Shown here: positions 16,574 through 25,240 of the stretch, in pieces
Position numbering within the stretch: position 1 is the first letter of the stretch
Layout of the letters: each line of letters begins with the position of its first letter
Source: Liquorilactobacillus mali KCTC 3596 = DSM 20444
GTDB taxonomy: Bacteria > Bacillota > Bacilli > Lactobacillales > Lactobacillaceae
NCBI RefSeq assembly: GCF_000260415.1
Contig: NZ_BACP01000020.1
Coordinates: 1 to 63,582, forward strand
Direction of reading: 5' to 3'
Length of the DNA stretch: 63,582 bases
The notes under the pieces: generated by a model
Told to the model about the DNA's origin: nothing
Databases searched by the model: none
The model's input: the letters and a program-made list of their open reading frames with translations, nothing else
Translations under genes and position numbers: made by a program

Positions 16574-16624
16574 AGTACTGTAATGCAGCATTATACTGCT
16601 TGCAGTAATAAGGAGATGATTATT

Positions 16625-17368
16625 TTGTTTGAAGTTTGTTGTGGTGGGTATCAAGATGCTCTGAATGCTGCAATTGGTGGTGCCAGCAGAATTGAACTAA
16701 ATAGTGCATTGTATTTAGGTGGACTAACACCAAGTGTTGCAAGCCTCATTTTGACAAAAGAAAATACGAATTTGAAAGTTATTTGTATGGTACGACCAAG
16801 GCCTGCGGGTTTTTGCTACAATGATAATGAATTTGAACAGATGCTACTCGAGGCAAAAGAACTGCTTAGAAATGGTGCAGATGGGATTGCATTTGGATGT
16901 TTAAACAATGACTACACTATTAATACAAAGCAAGTTGAGATAATGTGTGATTTGGTTAATAAATATAAGGCAGAAGCAGTTTTTCATCGCGCTTTTGATT
17001 GCGTCAGTAACCCGATTCAAGCACTAGAGGTGTTGATAAAGCTTGGAATAAAAAGGATTTTAACAAGTGGACAAAAACCGACGGCTATTGAGGGAATAGA
17101 ACTAATTAAGCAGTTGCAAGAAATATATGGACAACGAATTGAAATCTTAGCAGGTAGCGGCATTAATTATAAAAATGCAGAAAAAATATTGCAATACACA
17201 AAAATAAACCAATTGCATGCAACTTGTAAAAATTACAAGGAAGATATTACAACGACTGGAGCAGGAGTTTCCTATGGATACTTAGAAAAGCAATTTTTCA
17301 ACTCATATGAGGAAGTTGATCCTCAAATAGTAAAAGAATTAGTCAAAATTGTGGAGCAAAAAGAATAG
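16625..17368 (+). CDS. cutC: CutC-family protein
   Basis: This 247-residue TIM-barrel protein belongs to the CutC family, historically linked to copper homeostasis although its biochemical role in Firmicutes is not settled. Family motifs are visible: FEVCCGGYQDALNA at the N-terminus, GGASRIELNSAL, and ILAGSGINYKNA late in the protein. TTG 16625 is preferred because AAGGAG lies nine bases before it and the family normally begins close to this Phe-Glu-Val-Cys; an upstream ATG at 16583 is in frame but lacks a ribosome site. It is probably cotranscribed with galE. Confidence 0.88.
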   Translation: MFEVCCGGYQDALNAAIGGASRIELNSALYLGGLTPSVASLILTKENTNLKVICMVRPRPAGFCYNDNEFEQMLLEAKELLRNGADGIAFGCLNNDYTINTKQVEIMCDLVNKYKAEAVFHRAFDCVSNPIQALEVLIKLGIKRILTSGQKPTAIEGIELIKQLQEIYGQRIEILAGSGINYKNAEKILQYTKINQLHATCKNYKEDITTTGAGVSYGYLEKQFFNSYEEVDPQIVKELVKIVEQKE

Positions 17369-17466
17369 TGGACCATTTGATTTTTTTGTAAAAACTTGCA
17401 TTTTCCAATTCAACGCGTGAAAATTACATTGTATTGTAAGTCACGATATTGTTTGGAGGAATGAAA

Positions 17467-17889
17467 ATGGCAGTTGAGAGAACATTGATTCTTGTAAAGC
17501 CTGATGGAGTTTCTGCAGGTCACGTAGGTGAGATTATCACAAGAATTGAACGAAAAGGTTACAACATTGAAGCTTTGAAGGTAACAACAGCAACAGATGA
17601 AAAGCTCAGAAAACATTATGCGGACAAGGTTGATAAGCCTTATTTTGGAGAGATAGAGTCTTACATGAAGGAAGGACCAATGGTTGCGATTATTGCAAGT
17701 GGAATTAATATCATTGATGCATTTCACAATATGGCTGGGAAAACTAATCCAACATTAGCTGCCCCAGGAACAATTCGTGGTGATTTTGGCTGCGAATGGA
17801 AAGATGGCAATTTGAGAAATGTAGTGCATAGCTCTGATGGTGTTGAGACTGCGGAAAATGAAATTAAAATTTGGTTTCCAGAGAAATAG
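17467..17889 (+). CDS. ndk: nucleoside diphosphate kinase
   Basis: This 140-residue enzyme exchanges terminal phosphates among nucleoside di- and triphosphates. ERTLILVKPDGV at the N-terminus, AAPGTIRGDFG and the active-site segment NVVHSSDG (catalytic His) are all present, so it should be active. ATG 17467 follows GGAGGA by six bases; ATG 17461 abuts that site. It appears to have its own transcript ending at the hairpin at 17941. Confidence 0.94.
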   Translation: MAVERTLILVKPDGVSAGHVGEIITRIERKGYNIEALKVTTATDEKLRKHYADKVDKPYFGEIESYMKEGPMVAIIASGINIIDAFHNMAGKTNPTLAAPGTIRGDFGCEWKDGNLRNVVHSSDGVETAENEIKIWFPEK

Positions 17890-17940
17890 AGTTCTGTTCT
17901 ATAGTAATAAATATCAGAAAATATCTTAAATTGATTATCT

Positions 17941-17995
17941 AAAGTGACCCCAAGGGATTAGACAAAATCTAATTTTTGGGGGTCACTTTAATTTT
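17941..17995 (+). terminator. Rho-independent terminator after ndk
   Basis: AAAGTGACCCC pairs with GGGGGTCACTTT, with an inner AGATT/AATCT-type pairing, followed by AATTTTT. The remaining bases to 18188 hold no gene that I can see. Confidence 0.85.
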
Positions 17996-18188
17996 TCGCT
18001 AGTTTTTTGTTAGAAATAATTTTGAATTTTTAAAAAGATATAAAATAGTCTAAAACAGCTTAGTTTTGTTTTGAAAATGGAAGTCTTAAAGAGGATAATG
18101 CTACACGGTGATATGTGAAAACTTATATAACTTGTCTAATTACCAGTGCAATTATTAGTATTACTTTAGTAAAAAGGGGCAAGAACAA

Positions 18189-19276
18189 ATGAGAAAAGCG
18201 AAAATTATTCTATTAACGGCAGCTTTAATATTTTTGGGGATACTTATCTGCTGGGGGGCAACAAACAAAACATCAAAGAAGAATCAGATTAGAGATACAG
18301 TTAGGATACATAAAAGAAGGAACGAACATAAAAGAAATAAAGAACAGGAGTTACAAGACGTTTTAAAAAAAATAAAGTTTGGGGAACTTTGGTCTATCAG
18401 AATGGCAAATCACATAAAATTAAGAGCGTATCGGTGGGATATGCAAATTATGAGAAAAGAATCAAGAATTCAAGTTCAACGAAGTACATGTTAGCTTCAT
18501 TACAAAAAAGTTATACTGCAACGATGATACAAATGTTAATTGATCAGAAAAAGTTGTCAATGAATACCAAACTTAGCCAATTTTATCCAAGTATTAGATA
18601 TTCAAACAAAATAACGATTCGAAATTTGTTAGATCATACATCTGGTATTCAAATGGGAGAACCTGCTCCTAAAACCATGTTGACAAATGATTCTAGCGCT
18701 GTTATGTGGGCAATCAATCACTTAAAATCAACAGGTAGAATGCAGTGGAACTATACCAATGCAAATTATATTTTGTTAGCGGGGATAATAACAAAAGTCA
18801 CAAACCAATCTTATATGAGTGTATTAAGTGAAAATATTTTAAAGCCGTTAAAATTAAGAAATACTGCCGAATTAGATAGCAATACAATTAATTCAGCAGC
18901 AAAAACTTATAATTTTGGAAATAATGTAACTTTACACGCAATGTCTTATGATTTAGCTTCGAGTGAATTGGGATGCGGTAATCTGTATACAACACCCTCT
19001 GATTATCTTAAATTTGTATCTGCACTTGAGGACAACAGCTTACTATCGATTAGTTCGCTAAATGAGCTTTCTCGGAATCATGAAACTGCATATTCAGCAG
19101 GTTTTTACTACTTTTCAAATGGTCAGCGAGCAGATGGGATAGACAACGGATACTATAATTTTTATTATGATGATAAAAGTGAACATGCTAATATGATTTT
19201 GATGCTGAATAAAGGTGTATCTGATTCACAAGGCAGGGCGATGATTCAAGAGTTGGGAAATATCATAGCATCTTAA
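18189..19276 (+). pseudogene. class-C beta-lactamase-like serine hydrolase, frameshifted
   Basis: Two overlapping frames together encode one exported serine hydrolase of the beta-lactamase/AmpC family. The first frame gives a signal peptide (MRKAKIILLTAALIFLGILI) and a basic linker. The second gives the catalytic SxxK (ASLQKSYTA), the YxN motif (NYTNANY) and, in place of HTG, a HAN near the end. The frames join if the G4 run at 18381-18384 has one more G, giving KFGGTLVYQNGK, which is exactly the sequence the family predicts. So this is a single-base deletion at a run, either a real break or a sequencing error. The start ATG follows AAGGGG. Family members modify peptidoglycan or teichoic acid or hydrolyse esters. 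Confidence 0.8.
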
Positions 19277-19311
19277 ATGTGTACAGGTATATTACAATGT
19301 TGATCCTGATT

Positions 19312-20577
19312 TTATATTTTTGTCATCCTCCAAAGACTATAGGCAAGCATTATGACACCGTTTGTAATTAGGATCCAGGCACCTTCATGAATATGAGCGA
19401 ATAGGAGTGCAAAGACCAATGTTCCTATTGGCATAACAGACGTATTTATTGTTGTAATTGAAGACATAACGCGTCCTAGTAGATCTGTAGGGACACTTTT
19501 TTGTAGAAACACTTGTGTGGTTACATTCAATATGATAAGTGAGAATCCAAGAATGACCATTAATAATGTTCCTAATATAGTTATGGTCAAGTATCCTTTT
19601 AAGCACGCAAGAACGATACCCAAACAAATAAATGACAAAATGGTTGGTATCAAAGAACAAAAAAGTTTTCTTTTCATAGATAATTTATCTGGAATTATTC
19701 CAATTATTAAGCTACCAAGTAGCATTCCAATTGAATTTCCGCTTTCAAGGAAACTAATGGAACCATTTCCAAGATGAAGATTATTTGATAGTATGTAGGG
19801 CATTCCGATTGTTAGGGAAGTAAATAGAAAATTTATAAAGATACCAATGGTAATCATTTCCATAATTAGCTTTTGCCTGTGAATGTATTTGAGGCCGTTT
19901 GAAAACTTCTTTATCTGTGATGTTAATCTTGTATTTTTCTTTTGAATAGAACTCACTTGTTTTTTTCTTGGTGAGTAATGAAAATGCATACTTAATACAA
20001 TTGCAAAAGAAATTAATGAAGCAAAAATTTCAAGAAAGATCATCCATTTAAAACCTAGAAGACTATAAAGAGTCATTCCAAGCGGAGGTGCAATGATTGC
20101 GGATAGGGAACTTGCGGCCTGTGTAAATGAACTGAGTTTTTGAATATGATTTTGATTAACAACTTCATGAATTGCTGCAGAATAGGCAGTTGAATTGAAA
20201 TTACTGCAGATAGTGTTGATAGTGACAAAGATAGTGATAGGAATGAATAGGTAATTATCTTTGAAGAAACCGATTGTTGCTGACAAAATAAAAAGCGCTA
20301 GTAACCGAGACAGTAGAGATGAAATAATTATTTTTTTATGTGCTACTGAATCAACAATATTTCCGATAGGGACAACAAATAATAGATTGACCAAGGGCAT
20401 AATAATCATTTCTAACCCAAAGCTAAGCGGTGAATTTGTAATATTTAACAACATTAATCCTAGGGAAAATGAAAACATGTTACCTGTAAGGGAGCTAATT
20501 AAGTTGCTAGTGATGTCTTTGCCGATTTGAATATTTGATTCTTTATCTGTGACAAAAATGTTTTTTGTTTTTTCCAT
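19312..20577 (-). CDS. MFS efflux pump, macrolide-efflux (MefA)-like
   Basis: This 421-residue major facilitator has about 12 helices and resembles the MefA/drug-efflux group, with GNIVDSVAHKK in the first cytoplasmic loop. The N-terminal 15-20 residues are polar and cytoplasmic. It starts at ATG after GAGGTGTT. It is divergent from a winged-helix regulator gene, a common arrangement for inducible efflux. The substrate is unknown and no resistance phenotype should be assumed. Confidence 0.85.
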   Translation of the reverse strand: MEKTKNIFVTDKESNIQIGKDITSNLISSLTGNMFSFSLGLMLLNITNSPLSFGLEMIIMPLVNLLFVVPIGNIVDSVAHKKIIISSLLSRLLALFILSATIGFFKDNYLFIPITIFVTINTICSNFNSTAYSAAIHEVVNQNHIQKLSSFTQAASSLSAIIAPPLGMTLYSLLGFKWMIFLEIFASLISFAIVLSMHFHYSPRKKQVSSIQKKNTRLTSQIKKFSNGLKYIHRQKLIMEMITIGIFINFLFTSLTIGMPYILSNNLHLGNGSISFLESGNSIGMLLGSLIIGIIPDKLSMKRKLFCSLIPTILSFICLGIVLACLKGYLTITILGTLLMVILGFSLIILNVTTQVFLQKSVPTDLLGRVMSSITTINTSVMPIGTLVFALLFAHIHEGAWILITNGVIMLAYSLWRMTKI

Positions 20578-20594
20578 TTTTAAAACACCTCACA

Positions 20595-20629
20595 ATTAAA
20601 TTTTATTCTTCGTTAAAAAAAAATTTAAT
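20595..20629. promoter_or_regulatory. 10-bp inverted repeat in the divergent efflux/regulator promoter
   Basis: ATTAAATTTT (20595-20604) and AAAATTTAAT (20620-20629) form a perfect inverted repeat with a 15-base spacer, just upstream of the efflux gene's ribosome site. It is AT-only, so chance is a real possibility. Confidence 0.4.
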
Positions 20630-20650
20630 GACAAACAAAAATATAACTGT

Positions 20651-20679
20651 TTGATTTAATTTTGTCAATACATTATGAT
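20651..20679 (+). promoter_or_regulatory. promoter of the HTH regulator gene
   Basis: TTGATT (20651-20656), a 17-base spacer and TATGAT (20674-20679), 18 bases before the start codon at 20697, which itself follows GAGGTGAT. Confidence 0.6.
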
Positions 20680-20696
20680 TAATTTGAGGTGATTAG

Positions 20697-21281
20697 ATGG
20701 CTGCAAATATCGTTTCACAGCTAGCAAGGGCTTTAGCCGATGAAAAAAATATTAAAATTATAAAAACAACAAATGTACAAGATGGAATAAATATCAAAGA
20801 AATTTCAAAGAAGACGGGAATTCCTACAAGTCAGTTATATTATCCGATAAAAAAATTAGTTGACTTAGAGTTGATTGAAATAGTTAGAAGTGAACACATT
20901 AAAAATTTGCAAGAATATTATTATTCGAGTTTCAAATTGAACGATCATAATGGTGCTTCAAGCATCATTGATGATGACAAAATCAATGGATTAAACATGT
21001 CAGCTGACTGGGCAGCTGAGCACACTGAAGAACTGGTAAAAATGTTCTTGTATGGAACTCAGTTATTTATCGATTCAGCAACAAAAGAAATTAATGAATA
21101 TAAGAAAGACTCTTCTTATTTTGACAAGATAAAAACAGGTGGGGTATTTAGCACACTGAAATTATCACAGGAGGCACAAAAAAAATTATTTGCTGATATC
21201 TACAAATTACTTAATGAAGCAGAGGAAAAAGATCAGGGAACAGATAAAGAAGAGATCAACTTTATGGTACAAAAATGGTAG
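20697..21281 (+). CDS. ArsR-type winged-helix transcription regulator
   Basis: This 194-residue regulator has an N-terminal winged helix (residues about 5-70): LARALADEKNIKIIK, then ISKKTGIPTSQLYYPIKKLVDLELIEIV, a typical HTH plus wing. The C-terminal half is helical and charged and may sense a ligand. It is divergent from the MefA-like pump with shared regulatory DNA, so it most likely represses or activates that pump and itself. Confidence 0.78.
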   Translation: MAANIVSQLARALADEKNIKIIKTTNVQDGINIKEISKKTGIPTSQLYYPIKKLVDLELIEIVRSEHIKNLQEYYYSSFKLNDHNGASSIIDDDKINGLNMSADWAAEHTEELVKMFLYGTQLFIDSATKEINEYKKDSSYFDKIKTGGVFSTLKLSQEAQKKLFADIYKLLNEAEEKDQGTDKEEINFMVQKW

Positions 21282-21405
21282 CATAATGAAAGTAATAGAT
21301 TGGAAATTAAAAAGGAGAGACTTTTTGTTAAGTCTTTCCTTTTTTACTATATCATAGCATTCCTTTATAGTTAGTACCGAATATTGTTATTAGTTGGATC
21401 CAGGC

Positions 21406-22245
21406 TTATAGTGTTGCTTCAATATATTTGTCTTGAAGAAGTTTTGTTATTGGTCCACGCTTGCCATCTCGTACAGGTTTCCCGTCGATTTCAACAATTG
21501 GCATCACTTCATGAACAGAATTGGATGCAAAACATTCTTCAACTTGATCAAGCATCGTAACTGGAACTGCTTTTTCCACGACTTCCAATCCAAGAGATTT
21601 TGCAATTTCTCGCAATTTTATTTTTGTAATGCCAGGTAATACTAAATTACCATCTTCATGGGTACGTAGCTTACCATCAATAACAAACCAAAGATTCGAA
21701 GCAGAAGCTTCAGTGAAGTATCCGTCGCGAACAAGCAATGCATCATCATAACCCTTTTCAACTGCTTCATTCAACGAAAGGACATTGCCAAGTAAGCTCA
21801 ATGACTTGATATTGCAATGTAGCCAACGTTGATCTTGTACTATACAAGAAGTATGTCCCTTTTCTTGGGCCTCAACATCACGCTCAATCGTGATAACATT
21901 AGCTGTTAAAACGGGTTCAACAGTACCAGGAAGTGGTAGATGATGGTCTCTTGGGGATTTAACACCACGAGAAACTTGTAAGTAGACTTCTCCTTCCTTA
22001 ATTGATTCAACTGCGATTAGTTTTTCCAAGTTAGCTTTTAACTCAGCACGAGTAAAAGGCAGGTCTAAGCGAATTTCTTTTGCACAACGGTCGAGTCTAT
22101 CGAAATGTTCGTCAAACATATACATTTTTGAATTATAGACACGCATTGCTTCATATAGTCCATCACCATATTGGTAGGCGCGGTCTTCAATATCGATTTT
22201 TACTGTGTCACGTTCTACTATTTTGTCTTTCCAAAGTACATGCAT
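21406..22245 (-). CDS. dat: D-amino-acid (D-alanine) transaminase
   Basis: This 279-residue fold-type IV PLP enzyme transfers amino groups between D-alanine and 2-oxoglutarate-type acceptors, supplying D-glutamate or D-alanine for the cell wall. DRAYQYGDGLYEAMRVYN is the classic N-terminal signature. NIKSLSLLGNVL contains the PLP lysine K147, and the phosphate-binding residues follow in SASNLWFV and PGITK. Length equals the Bacillus enzyme. It starts at ATG after GGAGGGGATACA. It is monocistronic. Regulation is not visible. Confidence 0.93.
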   Translation of the reverse strand: MHVLWKDKIVERDTVKIDIEDRAYQYGDGLYEAMRVYNSKMYMFDEHFDRLDRCAKEIRLDLPFTRAELKANLEKLIAVESIKEGEVYLQVSRGVKSPRDHHLPLPGTVEPVLTANVITIERDVEAQEKGHTSCIVQDQRWLHCNIKSLSLLGNVLSLNEAVEKGYDDALLVRDGYFTEASASNLWFVIDGKLRTHEDGNLVLPGITKIKLREIAKSLGLEVVEKAVPVTMLDQVEECFASNSVHEVMPIVEIDGKPVRDGKRGPITKLLQDKYIEATL

Positions 22246-22510
22246 AAATGTATCCCCTCCTGTGTTGATTAGCAGTATTATACTCCATTATGAAGAAAAA
22301 TTCATTAAAGTCCCGAATAGAAAACAGTGTTATCTATCTACCATCGATGTTTCTTATTCTTTTATACTTTCATTAAGAACTGAAGATAAACTTATTTATT
22401 TAACAAGTTTCTTTTCAACAATTCATCAAAAGAAGTTCATAAAGTTGTTTTAGAATTATCTCAATGAATGAAGTAACAATGTAATAGGCTAATTAAAGGA
22501 GATAATTAAA

Positions 22511-22759
22511 ATGAATAAAGATGATAAGATTGTTTCCGCACAAATCGTTGGAATTAAAAAAGAAGAAATTGTTTGCAGGACAGAAAATAATAAATTGATA
22601 AATGTAGACGTAATAAACAATGACGAGATATTTATGGAGGTAATGGTAGACTTATTAATAAGTGGGTTATGGGTTCCGGTAAATAGGCAACTCAAAAAGT
22701 TTTTGGACTATGATTGGTTGGACAAAAAAATATTAGTAAATAATTATTTAATTGATTGA
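22511..22759 (+). CDS. small hypothetical protein (82 aa)
   Basis: This 82-residue protein has no family I recognise. It has an alternating hydrophobic/charged N-terminal half, consistent with a small beta-barrel or KOW/SH3-like fold, and an amphipathic C-terminus. There is no signal peptide or membrane segment. The ATG start follows AAAGGAG at good spacing, which supports expression. It stands alone between dat and the opp operon. Confidence 0.55.
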   Translation: MNKDDKIVSAQIVGIKKEEIVCRTENNKLINVDVINNDEIFMEVMVDLLISGLWVPVNRQLKKFLDYDWLDKKILVNNYLID

Positions 22760-23022
22760 ATAATACAAATAATGTTTAGAGATTATTTATTTGTAAGTAA
22801 AAATATTAAGTTTGAAGTAATAATTTGAATATTATAGCGATAGCGAAGTGACTTGTTTAAATGTAAAACAATTTATATTGTTTTTACTTCTAAATTTAAT
22901 CACTTTTGCTTATTTTTTTTGTATAAAGCGATAATACAACAAATTTGTTTTTTAAAGAAAAGTATAATACGATTTAAACTAAGTTAAATTAAGATTAAAT
23001 TTGCAAAAACAAAAAAGTAAAT
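22760..23022 (+). other. AT-rich region upstream of the opp promoter
   Basis: No gene is seen. GTAAAACAAT (around 22862) can pair with ATTGTTTTTAC, with outer AAGTGA/TCACTT, so a weak long hairpin or regulator-binding region is possible. I could not find a CodY box by eye. Confidence 0.35.
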
Positions 23023-23051
23023 TTGACATTCATTGTTAATGTAATTATAAT
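23023..23051 (+). promoter_or_regulatory. near-consensus promoter of the opp operon
   Basis: TTGACA (23023-23028), a 17-base spacer and TATAAT (23046-23051) match the sigma-A consensus perfectly. About 53 bases separate the -10 from the oppA start, so the leader is short. Confidence 0.85.
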
Positions 23052-23104
23052 CTTATTTAATTCATTTTTAAGTATTATAAATTTTTTTGGGGGGAGTTTT
23101 AGTT

Positions 23105-25066
23105 ATGAAGTTAAAACGAATGGGTCTAGTATTAGCTATTCTTGCATGTGGGGTTACGCTTGCGTCGTGTGGCAAAAGTAGTTCATCAAGTAGCGGAAAA
23201 GCGAATACAAGTACATATAATTATGTTTATACGACTGATCCGACTACACTCGATTACACAGTTTCCTCACGGGCAACAAATAGTGACATCTTTCAGAACT
23301 TTGTCGATGGCTTGCTTAGTAGAGACAAATATGGCAGGTTGAAACCAGATTTGGCAACATCTTACAAGGTAAGTAATGATGGAAAGACATATACATATGA
23401 CATTAGAAAGGGTGTTAAATGGGTCGACAGCGAAGGTAATACATACGGAACTGTTACTGCTCAAGATTTTGTAACTGGATTGAAGCACGCTGTTGCTGCA
23501 AAATCAGAAACGTTGTACGTAGTTCAAGATTCTATTGTTGGGTTGGACGATTATGTTAATGGTAAAACGAAAGACTTTTCAAAAGTTGGTGTTAAAGCAA
23601 TCGGCAAGTACAAGCTACAATACAATTTGACAAAACCTGAATCTTACTGGAATTCTAAGTTAACGTATGGGGTTATGTTCCCAGTCAATGCCAAGTTTTT
23701 AAAAGAATCGGGTAAGAGCTTCGGCAAGATGAAAGCAGATGGCATCTTATATAACGGTGGTTATATTTTGAAAAACTTTACTTCAAAATCAGTTATTCAG
23801 ATGACTGCTAACAGTTCTTACTGGGATAAGAAGGATATTCATATCAAGAATGTTAAGTTGACATATAATGACTTATCAAACCCTGACAGTTTATACAAAG
23901 CATTCAAGAATGGTACGAATACGTTAGCGCGTGTATATCCTAACTCGGCTGGCTATAAGGAAGTTGAAAAAAGTAATAAGAATAACATTGTTTGGTCATT
24001 GCCTGGCTCAGCAACTTATAATTTTACATTTAACTTGAATCGTAAGAACTATGATGCAACATCGAAAAAGACATCTAAAGAAAAAACCGATACAAAGAAG
24101 GCAATTCTTAATAAGAACTTCAGATTAGCTGTTCAGTTTGCATTTAATAAGACTGATTACAATGCGCAAAATGTTGGTGAGGCTGGTGCCAAGAAGTCAT
24201 TACGTAATGAATTGATTCCTCCTACATTTGTTTCTGTAGATGGTAAAGATTACAATTTTGCAGTAGAAAAAGACTTAACTGCAATAGCAAGCCCGTTATC
24301 TAAAATTAATTTAGCCGATGGACAAGATGGCACATATAATCCAACAAAGGCTAAGGAGTTAATTGCTGCAGCTAAAAAAGAATTAGCAGCAGAGGGAGTA
24401 TCCCTTCCAATTAAACTTGATATTCCTGAGAGTGAAAAGGATCAAACTGGTATCGATCAAGCTAAGTCATTCAAAAAGTCAGTTGAAAGTGTACTTGGTA
24501 CAGATAATGTACAAGTTGATATTCAATTACTTTCAAATGACAAATATCTAGCAGGAACATATGAAGCTACGACAGGAGCACAATCAGACTATGATATCAG
24601 TAATGCTTCTGGATGGAGTCCAGATTATGAAGATCCTTCAACATACTTGGATATTTACAATCCAGAATCAGGTTCAATGTTATCAACAATTGGTTTAACT
24701 GCGGGTGATTCAGAATCAGCATCAGTGGCTAAAACAACAGGTCTTGATAAATATGCTTCATTGGTTGACACCGCAGAAGCAGAAACAAGTGATGTTAACA
24801 AGCGTAATTCATTATTTGCAAAGGCTGAAGCAGCATTGTTAGATAGCGGGATTCAAATACCTGTCTACTCTGATGGTGGGACTCCATCGGTAACGAAGGT
24901 TGTTCCATTCTCTGCAAGTTATGCTCCTACAGGATTAGGTGGTTCAAGTTCTTACAAATATATGAAGTTACAATCGAAACCAGTTACAACTGCTCAATAC
25001 AATAAAGCTAAAGCTGCTTGGAATAAAGAAAGAGCCAAGATTGCAAAGGCAAATGCTGATAATTAA
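23105..25066 (+). CDS. oppA: oligopeptide ABC transporter substrate-binding lipoprotein
   Basis: This 653-residue peptide-binding lipoprotein is the outside receptor of the Opp importer. The signal peptide ends in the lipobox LASC, so the mature protein is lipid-anchored at that Cys, and a Ser-rich stretch follows. The SBP_bac_5 (OppA/DppA) domain fills most of the protein, with TTDPTTLDYTVSS at its beginning. It starts at ATG 23105 after GGGGGGAG. It is the first gene of oppABCDF. A hairpin in the 174 bases after oppA probably lets more OppA be made than the membrane parts. Confidence 0.93.
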   Translation: MKLKRMGLVLAILACGVTLASCGKSSSSSSGKANTSTYNYVYTTDPTTLDYTVSSRATNSDIFQNFVDGLLSRDKYGRLKPDLATSYKVSNDGKTYTYDIRKGVKWVDSEGNTYGTVTAQDFVTGLKHAVAAKSETLYVVQDSIVGLDDYVNGKTKDFSKVGVKAIGKYKLQYNLTKPESYWNSKLTYGVMFPVNAKFLKESGKSFGKMKADGILYNGGYILKNFTSKSVIQMTANSSYWDKKDIHIKNVKLTYNDLSNPDSLYKAFKNGTNTLARVYPNSAGYKEVEKSNKNNIVWSLPGSATYNFTFNLNRKNYDATSKKTSKEKTDTKKAILNKNFRLAVQFAFNKTDYNAQNVGEAGAKKSLRNELIPPTFVSVDGKDYNFAVEKDLTAIASPLSKINLADGQDGTYNPTKAKELIAAAKKELAAEGVSLPIKLDIPESEKDQTGIDQAKSFKKSVESVLGTDNVQVDIQLLSNDKYLAGTYEATTGAQSDYDISNASGWSPDYEDPSTYLDIYNPESGSMLSTIGLTAGDSESASVAKTTGLDKYASLVDTAEAETSDVNKRNSLFAKAEAALLDSGIQIPVYSDGGTPSVTKVVPFSASYAPTGLGGSSSYKYMKLQSKPVTTAQYNKAKAAWNKERAKIAKANADN

Positions 25067-25125
25067 GAAAATATTCAAAAAAGTAATTGCATAATTACTA
25101 CTTTTATTTCAATTTAATAATGATG

Positions 25126-25156
25126 GAAGTGGAGCAATGGTATATTGCGCCACTTC
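25126..25156 (+). terminator. intra-operon hairpin between oppA and oppB
   Basis: GAAGTGG (25126-25132) pairs with CCACTTC (25150-25156), and GCAAT (25134-25138) with ATTGC (25144-25148), separated by one A-G mismatch and closing a 5-base loop. Only a weak T-rich tail follows, so it is likely a partial terminator or mRNA stabiliser for oppA. Confidence 0.65.
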
Positions 25157-25240
25157 TATTATTTATATAGTTCTTCATGAAAAAACGATAATAAAATAAA
25201 TATATTTTTATAATATTAGCTGTAAAGGAGGATTCTTCGA

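Noticed and set aside
22840-22925. Possible CodY or riboswitch element upstream of the opp promoter
   Set aside because: The sequence lacks a recognisable CodY box and the pairing is weak and AT-only; it also lies upstream of the promoter, so it cannot be a leader element.
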